This document shows positions 17,028 to 25,544 of a stretch of 64,000 nucleotides of DNA, one piece after another (position 1 is the first letter of the stretch; every line of letters begins with the position of its first letter). The DNA comes from Microbaculum marinum (GTDB taxonomy: Bacteria > Pseudomonadota > Alphaproteobacteria > Rhizobiales > Tepidamorphaceae). Under the pieces are notes generated by a model. It was given only the letters and a program-made list of their open reading frames with translations, did not search any database and was not told the DNA's origin. Both the position numbers and the translations under genes were made by a program. The stretch lies in assembly GCF_042646165.1 (NCBI RefSeq), contig NZ_JBHRTC010000021.1; one strand, written 5' to 3'.

Positions 17028-18178
17028 GCGTGCAGCCTCATCAGATCCGTCAGCGCAAATTCCAGGTCCATCGGAGAGTTTTTCAGATCGCGCAATGCCG
17101 CATCTGTGGAGGGGATCGGTCCGCGCATGAGGTCCACCGCTGCACCCGCCCAGGCGCCCGCTCCGGCGCAGAGAGCCATCCGCCGGAAGCAAGACGCTGC
17201 AAGAAGGCAATCGTCCGGCACCCCTGCCGACAGCAGCATCCGCAGCCCGGCGAGCTGGGCCTCGACGACCGCCAGCCCGAAGCCCTCCATCGGGTGCTCC
17301 GGCCGCGGCAGGATGAAGAGATCGCTGCAGCGCATGATCCGCGCGAGATCGCCGCGCCAGCCCAGCATGCGCAGCCTGTCTGCCACTCCCAGCGCTTTCG
17401 CCCGGGCCAGCACCGCGCCCTCTTCCGATCCCGCCCCCGCGAAGACGGCGACCGCCCGCGGTTCCCGACGCGTCAGTTCGGCGAAGACGTCAACCGCGAA
17501 GACCGGGTTCTTTTCCGGAACGATGCGCCCGCCGAACAACAGGATCACGCTGCTCGCCGCAACGCCGATCTCATGGCGGAATGCGGCACGATCCGGTTCT
17601 TCGCCCTCGAACGGCTCCGGATCCACGCCATAGTAATGCACGACATCGCGCCCGGGCCGGCGCGGCCGTCCCGCCAGAAAAGTATCCAGCGTGTGATTGG
17701 ATATGCCGACGATGCGGTCGGCCATGCCGAGACACAGGTGTCGGAGCGAAGGACGATATATGCGCTGCTTCCAGCGTCTTGGCGTAAGCACGGCTTCGTC
17801 GGCATTGTGAACGTGCACGATGCGCCGCCGGATCGGCAGATTCACGGAGGACGCCAGGTAGAGGCCGCTGACCAGATCATGGTGGCAATGCAGGACGTCA
17901 TACCCGCCCCTGACGAGTTCGCCGCGCAGACTGCGCGCGAACTGCCAGTGGGCGTCGAGCGGCACCGGCGACAGAACCACATGCGCACCTAGCGACCGGG
18001 CCTCAGCATCGAGCGCACCCTCGTGCCCGAATGCGCAGTAGAACGTCCAGTCCAGCGGGTCTCCCGCGCGCTTTGCATGGCGCAGCATCCGCACGAGCCA
18101 ATTCTCGACGGCGCCGTTGTTCAGGTCTCCGACGACATGGATGACCTTCGGCGCGGAAATCCCCGCAAAGCTCCCCAA
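17024..18178 (-). CDS. Glycosyltransferase family 4, copy A of a duplicated MT-GT pair
   Basis: 384 residues with TTG start at 18178, three bases after the upstream stop; no better start keeps the first Rossmann strand (KVIHVVGDLNNGAVENWLV). The C-terminal domain has FGGRIVPEKNPVFAVDVFAEL, VFAGAGSEEGAVLARA and LPRPEHPMEGFGLAVVEAQL, with EGFGxxxxE of the GT4 donor pocket. It resembles the GT4 gene at 15157-16332 throughout the N-terminal domain. Donor sugar is unknown. Confidence 0.88.
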   Translation of the reverse strand: MGSFAGISAPKVIHVVGDLNNGAVENWLVRMLRHAKRAGDPLDWTFYCAFGHEGALDAEARSLGAHVVLSPVPLDAHWQFARSLRGELVRGGYDVLHCHHDLVSGLYLASSVNLPIRRRIVHVHNADEAVLTPRRWKQRIYRPSLRHLCLGMADRIVGISNHTLDTFLAGRPRRPGRDVVHYYGVDPEPFEGEEPDRAAFRHEIGVAASSVILLFGGRIVPEKNPVFAVDVFAELTRREPRAVAVFAGAGSEEGAVLARAKALGVADRLRMLGWRGDLARIMRCSDLFILPRPEHPMEGFGLAVVEAQLAGLRMLLSAGVPDDCLLAASCFRRMALCAGAGAWAGAAVDLMRGPIPSTDAALRDLKNSPMDLEFALTDLMRLHA

Positions 18179-18181
18179 GGT

Positions 18182-18934
18182 CTACCGCTTGTGAAGCGGA
18201 GCCGGTTCATGCCCGGGCTGTCCGGGAGCAGCAGGCTGCAGGGGTGTCCGGGCTTCCGCATACAGACTTTCCCACGCGTATTTCCGATCGTCGATGCGCA
18301 GGGCGGCAGGGCCCCGTCCCTCCCCGAAGGAGCATCGGCAGACGCGGTCAAACCCGGCCTCGGACAGCATCCGCTCCATCGTTTCCCAGTCGTAGAGGAA
18401 CTGGTGCTCGTATCGCTGCCGGAAGTAGTCGTTCACGACCTGCATGGCAGTCCTGTCTCGCTGTCCGCGGTGGGCGATCAGGCGCTCGGGATCGTCGAAA
18501 TAGGCGCGCATGACCACCGCCCCGTCCGGAACGATGATGCGCGCCCATCCGCCCGGCCGCAGAATGCGATGGATCTCGCGCAGCAACTCCCGGCCCTGCT
18601 CTAGCGAGAAGTGCTCCACCACATGCTCGCAGAAAATTCCATCGAACGTTGCGTCAGCAAAAGGCAGGCGGCGGGAAAAATCGATGCAAAAATGGACGTT
18701 GTGATCACGGTATCCGTCGATATTGACCCAGTTGCCCTCTTCCAGACCGCGCGGGCCGGACCCCAGGTTGAGGAATGTCGGGCGCTGCCGGGTGTCCAGG
18801 AACCGGCGGATTCGGCCGTCCTGTCCGGTCAGGACATTTCGCAGCCTGACCGCCAGGAAATGGATATCCCACCGTGCCAGTGCGAGGAAGCGGTGGGAGA
18901 ACAGGAACAGCACCAGCCTGCGCATGGCGTTCAC
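18182..18934 (-). CDS. Class I SAM-dependent methyltransferase, copy A of a duplicated MT-GT pair
   Basis: 250 residues; GTG at 18934 or ATG at 18925 could be the start. A basic, hydrophobic N-terminus (RRLVLFLFSHRFLALARW) may associate with the membrane. The SAM site is FLNLGSGPRGLEEGNWVNID, followed by DGIFCEHVVEHFS and LRPGGWARIIVPDG. It is paralogous to 16329-17027 (see the shared ESLY-EAR ending). A 147-base gap upstream holds no gene that I can support. It is probably a sugar O-methyltransferase of the polysaccharide pathway. Confidence 0.87.
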   Translation of the reverse strand: MNAMRRLVLFLFSHRFLALARWDIHFLAVRLRNVLTGQDGRIRRFLDTRQRPTFLNLGSGPRGLEEGNWVNIDGYRDHNVHFCIDFSRRLPFADATFDGIFCEHVVEHFSLEQGRELLREIHRILRPGGWARIIVPDGAVVMRAYFDDPERLIAHRGQRDRTAMQVVNDYFRQRYEHQFLYDWETMERMLSEAGFDRVCRCSFGEGRGPAALRIDDRKYAWESLYAEARTPLQPAAPGQPGHEPAPLHKR

Positions 18935-19081
18935 GACTGATGGGCGGTGTCGGGCAGCGCGCGTCGCGTTCGCATCGCGTGGTGCAGTACCGGCGTCCGC
19001 CGGGGCTCGACCGCGTCATCGCTCGGGACTCCGGCGGCGTGGTCGACGGTCTCCCCCGGAATCCGCGCAAAGGCGCCAGAT

Positions 19082-19846
19082 CTAGCGCTTCTCGAGCAGG
19101 ACCGTTCCGTAGACTGCCTCTCCCCGCAGGTCGCCGGCCTGATCGAGATATCGAATGCGACGATCTGCGCGCGCTGCACAGGTCTTGAGGTTCTGAAGGC
19201 TCACGTCGAAGCCGGGCCACGCGTAGGGGTGAAGTTCGCACAGCACCAGGCTGTCCCCGGCGAGCAGTTTTTCCGCCCCGCCCAGTATCCTGATCTCGGC
19301 CCCTTCGGCATCGATCTTCACGACCTTCGGCACCGGCTCCCCGGTACGATCGAGGTAGGAGTCCAGAGTAGTGACGGTGACCTGCACCTCCTGAAGCACA
19401 CCGGCCGGACTGCCCGGGAAGGCAGATTTGGACAACGAGGAATTCGCATCTCCGCCTCGGCTGAACAGTACCGCCGAACCTTCCCGGTCATACAAAGCCA
19501 ACTCCTCTACCCGGATCGCCGATACGGAGGGATTGAGGGCGATGTTCCTCAACAGCAGTTGGCGCGATTTGGGGTCTGGCTCGAAAGCGACGACATGACC
19601 GGCCGGACCGCAGCGCGCGGCCATCACGAGAGTACACTGACCGACATGTGCACCGACATCGAGCGCCGTGTCGCCAGACTTCAGCGCGTCAGCCATGAAT
19701 TCGATCTGCAGTGCATCGTAGCGCGCCACCGAATTGGGCGAGGTCCTGTACTTCTGCTTGATCGGCCTCGTTCCCGGGACGAAACGCAACGTCGTGCCGG
19801 CAATCTCGTAGGGCTCGCCCCGCCGCCCGTAGAGCAGCTTCTTCAT
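19082..19846 (-). CDS. FkbM-family methyltransferase
   Basis: 254 residues from the ATG at 19846. The frame stays open to a TTG at 20005, but that would overlap the upstream GT2 gene by about 90 bases. The residues just before the ATG (LLIDRSRHRFVFA) look protein-like, so a non-standard start in the 68-base gap is possible. Motifs are DVGAHVGQCTLVMAARCG (SAM site), VVAFEPDPKSRQLLLRNI and VVKIDAEGAEIRILGGAE, the hallmark of FkbM proteins. The family O-methylates sugar hydroxyls in antibiotics and surface glycans. First of three FkbM-type genes in this part of the locus. Confidence 0.87.
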   Translation of the reverse strand: MKKLLYGRRGEPYEIAGTTLRFVPGTRPIKQKYRTSPNSVARYDALQIEFMADALKSGDTALDVGAHVGQCTLVMAARCGPAGHVVAFEPDPKSRQLLLRNIALNPSVSAIRVEELALYDREGSAVLFSRGGDANSSLSKSAFPGSPAGVLQEVQVTVTTLDSYLDRTGEPVPKVVKIDAEGAEIRILGGAEKLLAGDSLVLCELHPYAWPGFDVSLQNLKTCAARADRRIRYLDQAGDLRGEAVYGTVLLEKR

Positions 19847-19913
19847 GGCGAAGACGAACCGGTGTCTGGAGCGATCGATCAGCAGGCTGATGCCGCCGAG
19901 GTGCCGGGATCCG

Positions 19914-20858
19914 TCATGGGTGTTCGTGTTGACTGCCGGCGCTGCAGGACAGTCGGGATATGAGTTCCAGGCCCCGTGCGCGCCCCCTGAGCGCGGCCCG
20001 GGCAATTCGCCGATGCGGTTCAGGCAGGGTCAGGACCCGCAGTCTGTCCCGCAGGCGGACTTTGTAGGACTCCAGTTCGTCGAAGTTGGCCCGCATGTGC
20101 GCCAGCACGACACCGGAGAGGTAGATCCCCTCCGACAGCCGCTCCAGATAGGCCTCGGTGAGGCGGCCTTTCGCGATCAGGTGCGTCAGTTTCAGACTGG
20201 CGATGAGGCCCTGCCCCAGGCCGATGTCGCAGGCGCATGCGGCGAGATCGTTGTCGCCGCCGGAGACTAGCGAGGTCCCCGTCCGGTCCATCTGAATCGG
20301 GCGCCGTCCCGTGTCGTGCAGCCGCATATATTCTAGCGCTGCATCGCGACGCACGCACAATCCCGCCCCGCACGGCATCGTTGCCGGCAGGCGCGGCAGG
20401 TTCGACCAGACGTCGTGATCGAACTCGCGGATCACGAGGTTGCCCCAATAGCGCCGGGTCCAGTCAGGCGGGTCCACCTCGAATTCGGGCCGGCACTGAC
20501 CGCTCCACGCGCCGAGCCACGGTCGCTCGTTTGCCGTGCGGACCGCCTGCTCCAGGAAATCCGGGTCCAGGACGTTGTCGTCGTCGACGAAGATCAGCAG
20601 TTCGCCCCGCGCCTCGCGAATACCGCGCAGCCGAGCGGGGGTGAGGCCAAGTGTCTCCTCGCGCACAGTCCGCGCAGCTTGATGCCAGCCGAGCGCGAGC
20701 CTGTCCCGCAACGGGGGATCGCTGCAGTTGTCGACGACGACCAATTCCCATTGTCCCGTCGGCAGCGTCTGTGCATTCAAACCTGCCAGCGTGCGGCCAA
20801 TATAGTCGGGTCGCGGATTGTGCGTGCAGGTGATCACGGAGATGGGGACGTTGCTCAT
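19914..20858 (-). CDS. Glycosyltransferase family 2 (GT-A)
   Basis: 314 residues. The GT-A fold begins at once (ISVITCTHNPRPDYIGRTLAGL). It has VVVDNCSDPPLR and the metal/nucleotide-binding Asp cluster LLIFVDDDNVLDPDFL, then CGAGLCVRR and SGGDNDLAACACD, where ED is replaced by GDND. The chain ends with a basic helical tail. The ATG overlaps the stop of the FkbM gene upstream as ATGA, so the two are coupled. It probably adds one sugar to the lipid-linked glycan on the cytoplasmic face. Confidence 0.9.
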   Translation of the reverse strand: MSNVPISVITCTHNPRPDYIGRTLAGLNAQTLPTGQWELVVVDNCSDPPLRDRLALGWHQAARTVREETLGLTPARLRGIREARGELLIFVDDDNVLDPDFLEQAVRTANERPWLGAWSGQCRPEFEVDPPDWTRRYWGNLVIREFDHDVWSNLPRLPATMPCGAGLCVRRDAALEYMRLHDTGRRPIQMDRTGTSLVSGGDNDLAACACDIGLGQGLIASLKLTHLIAKGRLTEAYLERLSEGIYLSGVVLAHMRANFDELESYKVRLRDRLRVLTLPEPHRRIARAALRGRARGLELISRLSCSAGSQHEHP

Positions 20859-21766
20859 GCATCCCGCCGGGCAGGCAGCCGAACCAATGCTTCCCGCGGC
20901 ACGGCCAGCAGATCCGTCATGGCGGGTAGCGTGTGGCCCTGCGCGGGAAGCAGATCCAGGCCGTGCCCGGGCAGCCCTTCGGCGAGGGTGCGGGTCGCCC
21001 CGCCGCGCGGATCGTAGTCGCAGGGACGGCAGAAGCAGGTCGTGAATCCGGCTTCATCCAGAAAGCTGATCAACTCGCCGGGGGGGCCAAACCGAATGAG
21101 GTTTTTCTCGAAGTATTCGAAATAGACCGCCTGGATCACCCGGTTGCGAAGGCTTTCTTCGGCGCCGCGCAAGGCCGCAAGCTCGAACCCCTCCACATCC
21201 AGCTTCAGCAGGCCGACGCGTTCGACCCCGTGCTCCCCGATATAGCCATCCAGCGTGATCGCGGGCACTTCGAGCCCGCCCGTCTTGCTGATGTGGGAGG
21301 CCCCGGTCTGCTCCTTGTTGATCTCGAGCCGAACCGTTCCGTCCCGATCGGAAACAGCGGCTGCGACCAGGTTCAGCCGCATCTCGGGGAACAGTGCGTG
21401 CGTGCGCCGGATCGTGTCGACCAGCGCCGGATTCGGCTCGAAGAGATGAAAATCGATCCGGTCCCCGTGTCGGCCGGCAAGGCCGAAGCTCAGGAGCCCG
21501 AAATTTGCGCCCACATCCATGAAGACGCCGCCTTGGTCTTGAAGGAAGGAGTCGGCAACGTGGAAGAAATCGGCCTCGAAACCACCCTCGATCGGGATCA
21601 GGCGCAGAAATCCGTCGCTCATGTCCGCATAGCCGTGGCTGTCGTCGCGGATGCGTACCAGCTGGATCGGCGGTTCGCCGGTCAGGCGCATCCAGGCCGT
21701 CATCAGCCGGTGGCGGCGTAGCGGGCGCGGCAGACGCTCAACAAGCTCGGCTGCGGTCGGGACCAT
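20855..21766 (-). CDS. FkbM-family methyltransferase
   Basis: About 303 residues from ATG 21766; a GTG three codons upstream at 21775 is an alternative. The SAM-binding motif is GGVFMDVGANFGLLSFGLAG, followed by FHLFEPNPALVDTIRR and GLLKLDVEGFELAALRGAEE; the last is the FkbM signature. The C-terminal Cys-containing FTTCFCRPCDYDPRGG is an unusual extra feature that could bind metal or form disulfides. It follows another FkbM gene (21792-22538) by 25 bases. A role in O-methylation of a sugar is inferred from family and context. Confidence 0.88.
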   Translation of the reverse strand: MVPTAAELVERLPRPLRRHRLMTAWMRLTGEPPIQLVRIRDDSHGYADMSDGFLRLIPIEGGFEADFFHVADSFLQDQGGVFMDVGANFGLLSFGLAGRHGDRIDFHLFEPNPALVDTIRRTHALFPEMRLNLVAAAVSDRDGTVRLEINKEQTGASHISKTGGLEVPAITLDGYIGEHGVERVGLLKLDVEGFELAALRGAEESLRNRVIQAVYFEYFEKNLIRFGPPGELISFLDEAGFTTCFCRPCDYDPRGGATRTLAEGLPGHGLDLLPAQGHTLPAMTDLLAVPREALVRLPARRDA

Positions 21767-21791
21767 GTCCAACACTCTTACGCCGATGGCG

Positions 21792-22538
21792 TCAGTTGGC
21801 GGACGGGGGGAGAACTGCCAGCATATCCTCGCAACCGGATCGGGCGACCAGATAACCGTGGCCGCCGAGCAGTTCCAGCACCGACTCCTGCTCGGTCCGG
21901 CTGAGATTCTTGATTTCCCAGTGAACGATCGAAGGCATCACCCGATCAAACGGGAAAAGCGCGATTATCTCCCCGTCGGCGCCTTCTGCGTCGATCTGCA
22001 GAAGGTCCAGTTTATCTCCCGGCAGGCGCTCCAGGACATCGTCGAAAGTGACGCAATCCACCGGCACCTCGCGTACCCTTTCCCCCACGCCGGGCAAGAG
22101 GTACTCGTGCTTGAGGAGGTGCTCGCGGTAGAAGGACGCCATGCCCCCCGCCCAGTCGGGAAGGTCGTCTGTCGCGACGGTATAGAGGATACGCCTGCCA
22201 CGCTGGCGATCCAGCGCCGCCTCCAGAACCGCAATTTTATCGTTGTCCTGGTAGAGTTGTCGCAGGCTGGCGGCCGACCGGGGCTGTGGCTCGAGCAGCA
22301 CGCCTCTCCAGCCGCAGCGACCGACATACTTGTATAGCGGGTCGGTCGAGATGCCGTCATAGGCTCCGACCTGGATGAAAATGCACTCCTGCCCGTGTTC
22401 AAACATGTGCCGGCAGATAACATCATCGAATCGAAGTTCCCGCCTCCGGTTCGGATCCAGCAACTGGCGAGGCGTGTACCGTATCCCCTCCACTCTGTAG
22501 CCCAAGGCCGACAGCACCGATCGGATAACCTCCTTCAC
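21792..22538 (-). CDS. FkbM-family methyltransferase
   Basis: 248 residues from GTG at 22538, whose GTGA overlaps the stop of the upstream glycosyltransferase-like gene. The frame is open further upstream but that part shadows the neighbour. Motifs are CIFIQVGAYDGISTDPLYKY (SAM site), GWRGVLLEPQPRSAASLRQL and LDLLQIDAEGADGEIIALF, followed by WEIKNLS. This sub-form, with W-G-x-L-E-P and D-L-L-x-I-D-x-E-G, is common among FkbM proteins of polysaccharide clusters. The target is unknown. Confidence 0.87.
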   Translation of the reverse strand: MKEVIRSVLSALGYRVEGIRYTPRQLLDPNRRRELRFDDVICRHMFEHGQECIFIQVGAYDGISTDPLYKYVGRCGWRGVLLEPQPRSAASLRQLYQDNDKIAVLEAALDRQRGRRILYTVATDDLPDWAGGMASFYREHLLKHEYLLPGVGERVREVPVDCVTFDDVLERLPGDKLDLLQIDAEGADGEIIALFPFDRVMPSIVHWEIKNLSRTEQESVLELLGGHGYLVARSGCEDMLAVLPPSAN

Positions 22539-23620
22539 GAACCGATCGACTGCTTGACCAACACCGGCGTGGCTTTCTTTGGCGCAATACGATCCCGGAT
22601 GCGCCGCCACCGCAGCCTGATCGGGACGCTCGCTCTGTACGACCAGTGGATCCAAATGTGCCGGCACAAGGCGAGCCGGCGCCGCAGGCGTCCGGCCGGT
22701 AACCGCGTGTAGTAGTAGTCCTCGAAGAACTGCAGCAGGTCGCCGCCGACCATATCGTGCAGGAAGATCGACTTCATGCCCGCCCAATGGATCACCAGCG
22801 CGGGCGCGGTTCCCGTCTTGACGCGCTCGACTTCCAGATCCTCCAGGCCGTGGCCCGGCCAGCGCATCAGTTCGACGCGGTCGATGCGCAAGCCGTCGAA
22901 CGCTTCCTTCTTGAGGACGACGAAGTTCATGACGCCCTGATCGCCGCCCATGAAGTGCTCCTGATAATAGAGCCGGCGCGGCAGGGTCCACTCCACCCAG
23001 TCGTCGAAATCGTCGCGCGCGACGAGGCCGGCCGTGCCGAACCACTCACCCGCATTGAAGGCCTTGCGGGCTGACTGGACATCCGCATCAATCTCCGCCA
23101 GCGCCTCCCAATCGTAGTAAAGTCGCTTGAAATCCGCGTCGGACAGCGCTTCGTTGTCCACGTAGAACGGGGCGCGGCTTTCGGCACGGCGGTCCAGGAC
23201 CCGCCCGGTGAAGACGGTATCGACGTCGCAGACCATGAAACGCTGGCCGGCGGGCCCGAACAGCGGCTCCAGCTTCACCAGGCCCCAGCCATAGTCGCCT
23301 GTCGGCAGGTCTGCGACCCCGACGTCCCAGTATCGATTCAGCTCCTCCGCAAGCCCCGGCTGCAGTATGTCGCCGGCGAGTATCCTTATCGGCACATCCG
23401 GATAGAAGTAGCGGATGCTGGCGACGCAGATGCGCGTCAGCCGAGCATCGCGCGCACAGGCGGCCAGATAGATGACGTCGACGGCGTCGCGGTACTCGCC
23501 CGCCGGCGCGACGTGCGCTCCCGCAGCGGTCATGCCGACGCGCGCATGGCCGCAGGCCGCGATTGCGGCTCCGCCGCCGCAAGGTGGCATCGGCGAAATT
23601 CGCTTGACCTCCTCCGGCAT
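22535..23620 (-). CDS. Putative glycosyltransferase with DxD motif (GT8-like), hypothetical
   Basis: 361 residues. The ATG at 23620 has a good AAGGGAG Shine-Dalgarno. The first about 45 residues are variable. Then VDVIYLAACARDARLTRICVASIRYFYP and the DxD in FMVCDVDTVFTG suggest a GT-A nucleotide-sugar transferase of the GT8 or similar type. EWFGTAGLVAR and MGGDQGVMNFV also fit GT8-like enzymes, where a G-x-x-D-Q is common. The C-terminus is basic. It faces the plus-strand gene at 23659 across only 38 bases. Family assignment is moderate. Confidence 0.68.
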   Translation of the reverse strand: MPEEVKRISPMPPCGGGAAIAACGHARVGMTAAGAHVAPAGEYRDAVDVIYLAACARDARLTRICVASIRYFYPDVPIRILAGDILQPGLAEELNRYWDVGVADLPTGDYGWGLVKLEPLFGPAGQRFMVCDVDTVFTGRVLDRRAESRAPFYVDNEALSDADFKRLYYDWEALAEIDADVQSARKAFNAGEWFGTAGLVARDDFDDWVEWTLPRRLYYQEHFMGGDQGVMNFVVLKKEAFDGLRIDRVELMRWPGHGLEDLEVERVKTGTAPALVIHWAGMKSIFLHDMVGGDLLQFFEDYYYTRLPAGRLRRRLALCRHIWIHWSYRASVPIRLRWRRIRDRIAPKKATPVLVKQSIGS

Positions 23621-23658
23621 CTCCGTGCTCCCTTGGCCGCGACAAGCCGGGGGGTGTC

Positions 23659-24501
23659 ATGCTGTGGCGAATTCGTGAGTACTTGCGAGCCGTGCGCCGG
23701 GGGGCCGACGCGTCGGTGAGATCGGAGCAGCTGCTCCGGCGCATCCACCAGAGCCAGCTTCTCTCCTCTCTTGCCGCCACCCCGCGCTTCAACGACCCAC
23801 TGCGTCTCCTGTCCAGCGGCTACAAGGTGTACTCCGAAGGTTACGAGGACGGTATGATCGCCGAGGTGTTCCGCCGGATCGGGACGACCAGCCGGCGTTT
23901 CATCGAATTCGGCGTCCAGAGCGGGCTTGAATGCAATACCACCTTCCTTCTCGTCCAGGGCTGGAGCGGCGCGTGGATCGAGGGCTCGGCTGCAAGTGCT
24001 AGGGAGGCTCGAACGGCCTTCGCCTCCTTTCCCGTGGAAATTCACAACGACTTCGTCACTGCCGAAAATGCCGACGAGCTGATCAGCCGCCTCGCCGACG
24101 AGGCAGAACCCGACCTGTTGTCGATAGACATCGACTCCAACGACTACTGGGTCTGGAAGGCGATCACGTCGGTCAGGCCACGGCTGGTGGTGATAGAATA
24201 CAATGCCACTCTTCCCCCGCACGTCCGCAAGACGATGGCGTACGACCCAAGAAACACCTGGGACGGCGGCAACTATTTCGGCGCGTCGCTCGGGGCGCTC
24301 GCGGCTCTCGCGGAGACAAAGGGCTATGCGCTGGTCGGCTGCAGCCCGGCCGGGGTGAACGCTTTCTTTGTTCGCGACGATCTCCTCGGCGACCACTTCT
24401 GCAGGCCCTGCACCGCGATCAATCACTACGAACCGCCGCGCTACCTGCTGGCCGGACCGGCCGGGCATCGCCCGGCGATCGGCCCGTGGGTCGAGGTGTA
24501 G
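23659..24501 (+). CDS. Plus-strand methyltransferase-like protein (FkbM-like Rossmann fold)
   Basis: 280 residues. It carries FIEFGVQSGLECNTTFLLVQ (about 82-101), matching a SAM-binding motif I with an E-F-G-x-x-x-G form. GWSGAWIEGS follows, and DLLSIDIDSNDYWVWKAI corresponds to the FkbM D-x-D/E block. YNATLPPHVRKTM and WDGGNYFGASLGALAAL are conserved-looking loops of unknown use. It is one of two plus-strand genes inside the locus, and its 3' end overlaps the minus-strand GT2 gene by 83 bases. Likely an O-methyltransferase, but the catalytic assignment is less certain than for the other FkbM genes. Confidence 0.7.
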   Translation: MLWRIREYLRAVRRGADASVRSEQLLRRIHQSQLLSSLAATPRFNDPLRLLSSGYKVYSEGYEDGMIAEVFRRIGTTSRRFIEFGVQSGLECNTTFLLVQGWSGAWIEGSAASAREARTAFASFPVEIHNDFVTAENADELISRLADEAEPDLLSIDIDSNDYWVWKAITSVRPRLVVIEYNATLPPHVRKTMAYDPRNTWDGGNYFGASLGALAALAETKGYALVGCSPAGVNAFFVRDDLLGDHFCRPCTAINHYEPPRYLLAGPAGHRPAIGPWVEV

Positions 24502-25504
24502 CGCCAGCCCGACCCGACGGCACCAGCTCCGCGTTGGTCCGCAGACGCATCCAACCCTTCCATTTGTTGGTCAGACGACTGCACGGAATATTGCGGGCCT
24601 GCGCCACCAACAATACGGCGCCCGATCCGTACAGAGATCGTGTTCCAAGAGAGCGCACGCGGATGCGACGCCAGACGTCCAGCGCCTCTCCGGCGTTGCC
24701 GGCCTCGGCCCAACGCTCGGCGACGAAGAAGTACAGGCTGCACAATGCCCGCTGCCGAACCCAGTTCATTCCCGGGCCATCCCGCACCATGTGCTCGAAC
24801 TTCTCCAGTATCGCGAGCGCGCCATTCAGGTGCGCCGGAGACTTGCGCTGGTCGGCACTGATACGGCCGACCTCGTTCAGCCAGCGCACATGATGGTCGA
24901 TTTCGGGAAACCGCAGATAGTGGACGCCCATCGTGAGCGCGCGCACATGAAGTTCGAGGTCCTGCCAGCTCAGAAGGGTTTCGTCGAATGGTCCGACGCG
25001 CTCGAGCGTGGTCCGCCGCCAGAGGGGCGCCGAAATGATCCAAGGCGTTTCGAAACTCAGAAATCGCGTCAGGTCGTCGCCGAAGAGATCGGGACAGCGG
25101 TCGTAGCCTTGGTCGCCGATCTCCCGGATGAAGAACGCCGTCTGAAACGTTATGAAATCCAGATCCGGATTTCGATCCAAGATCGCAACCCGGCGCTCGA
25201 GGCAGCCAGGTTCGAGGAGATCATCGGAATCCAGAAACAGAACGTAGTCGCCCCTGCCTGCCCGGATGCCGATGTTGCGGCAAACGTTCGCTCCGCCGCG
25301 CTCCCCCTCCCGACGCAGGAACCGGATGCGGGGATCGATTCGGGCGAGTTCCTCTGCCATCTCGTCGGTACCGTCGTCCGAGCCGTCGTCAACGATGACG
25401 TGTTCCCAGCGGTGGAAGGTCTGCGCACGCACTGACCCGATCGTCTCGCTAAGAAGTGCCCGCCGGTTCTTCGTCGGGGTGACGATGGTAACGCGCGGTA
25501 ACAT
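24419..25504 (-). CDS. Glycosyltransferase family 2 (GT-A) with overlapping C-terminal tail
   Basis: 361 residues from ATG at 25504. The GT-A fold begins at once: RVTIVTPTKNRRALLSETIG, VIVDDGSDDGTDEMAEELA, and the donor-binding GDYVLFLDSDDLLEPGCL. PLWRRTTLERVGPFDETLLSWQDLEL holds the catalytic W-x-D-x-E-L. The last about 28 residues are Pro/Arg/Gly-rich and lie entirely in the 83-base antisense overlap with the plus-strand gene, so they may be a late extension without function. Probably adds one sugar to the growing repeat unit. Confidence 0.88.
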   Translation of the reverse strand: MLPRVTIVTPTKNRRALLSETIGSVRAQTFHRWEHVIVDDGSDDGTDEMAEELARIDPRIRFLRREGERGGANVCRNIGIRAGRGDYVLFLDSDDLLEPGCLERRVAILDRNPDLDFITFQTAFFIREIGDQGYDRCPDLFGDDLTRFLSFETPWIISAPLWRRTTLERVGPFDETLLSWQDLELHVRALTMGVHYLRFPEIDHHVRWLNEVGRISADQRKSPAHLNGALAILEKFEHMVRDGPGMNWVRQRALCSLYFFVAERWAEAGNAGEALDVWRRIRVRSLGTRSLYGSGAVLLVAQARNIPCSRLTNKWKGWMRLRTNAELVPSGRAGATPRPTGRSPGDARPVRPAGSAAVRSD

Positions 25505-25544
25505 CAACGTATCGGTGGCAACAGTTTGGGTCGGATCTAAGGAA

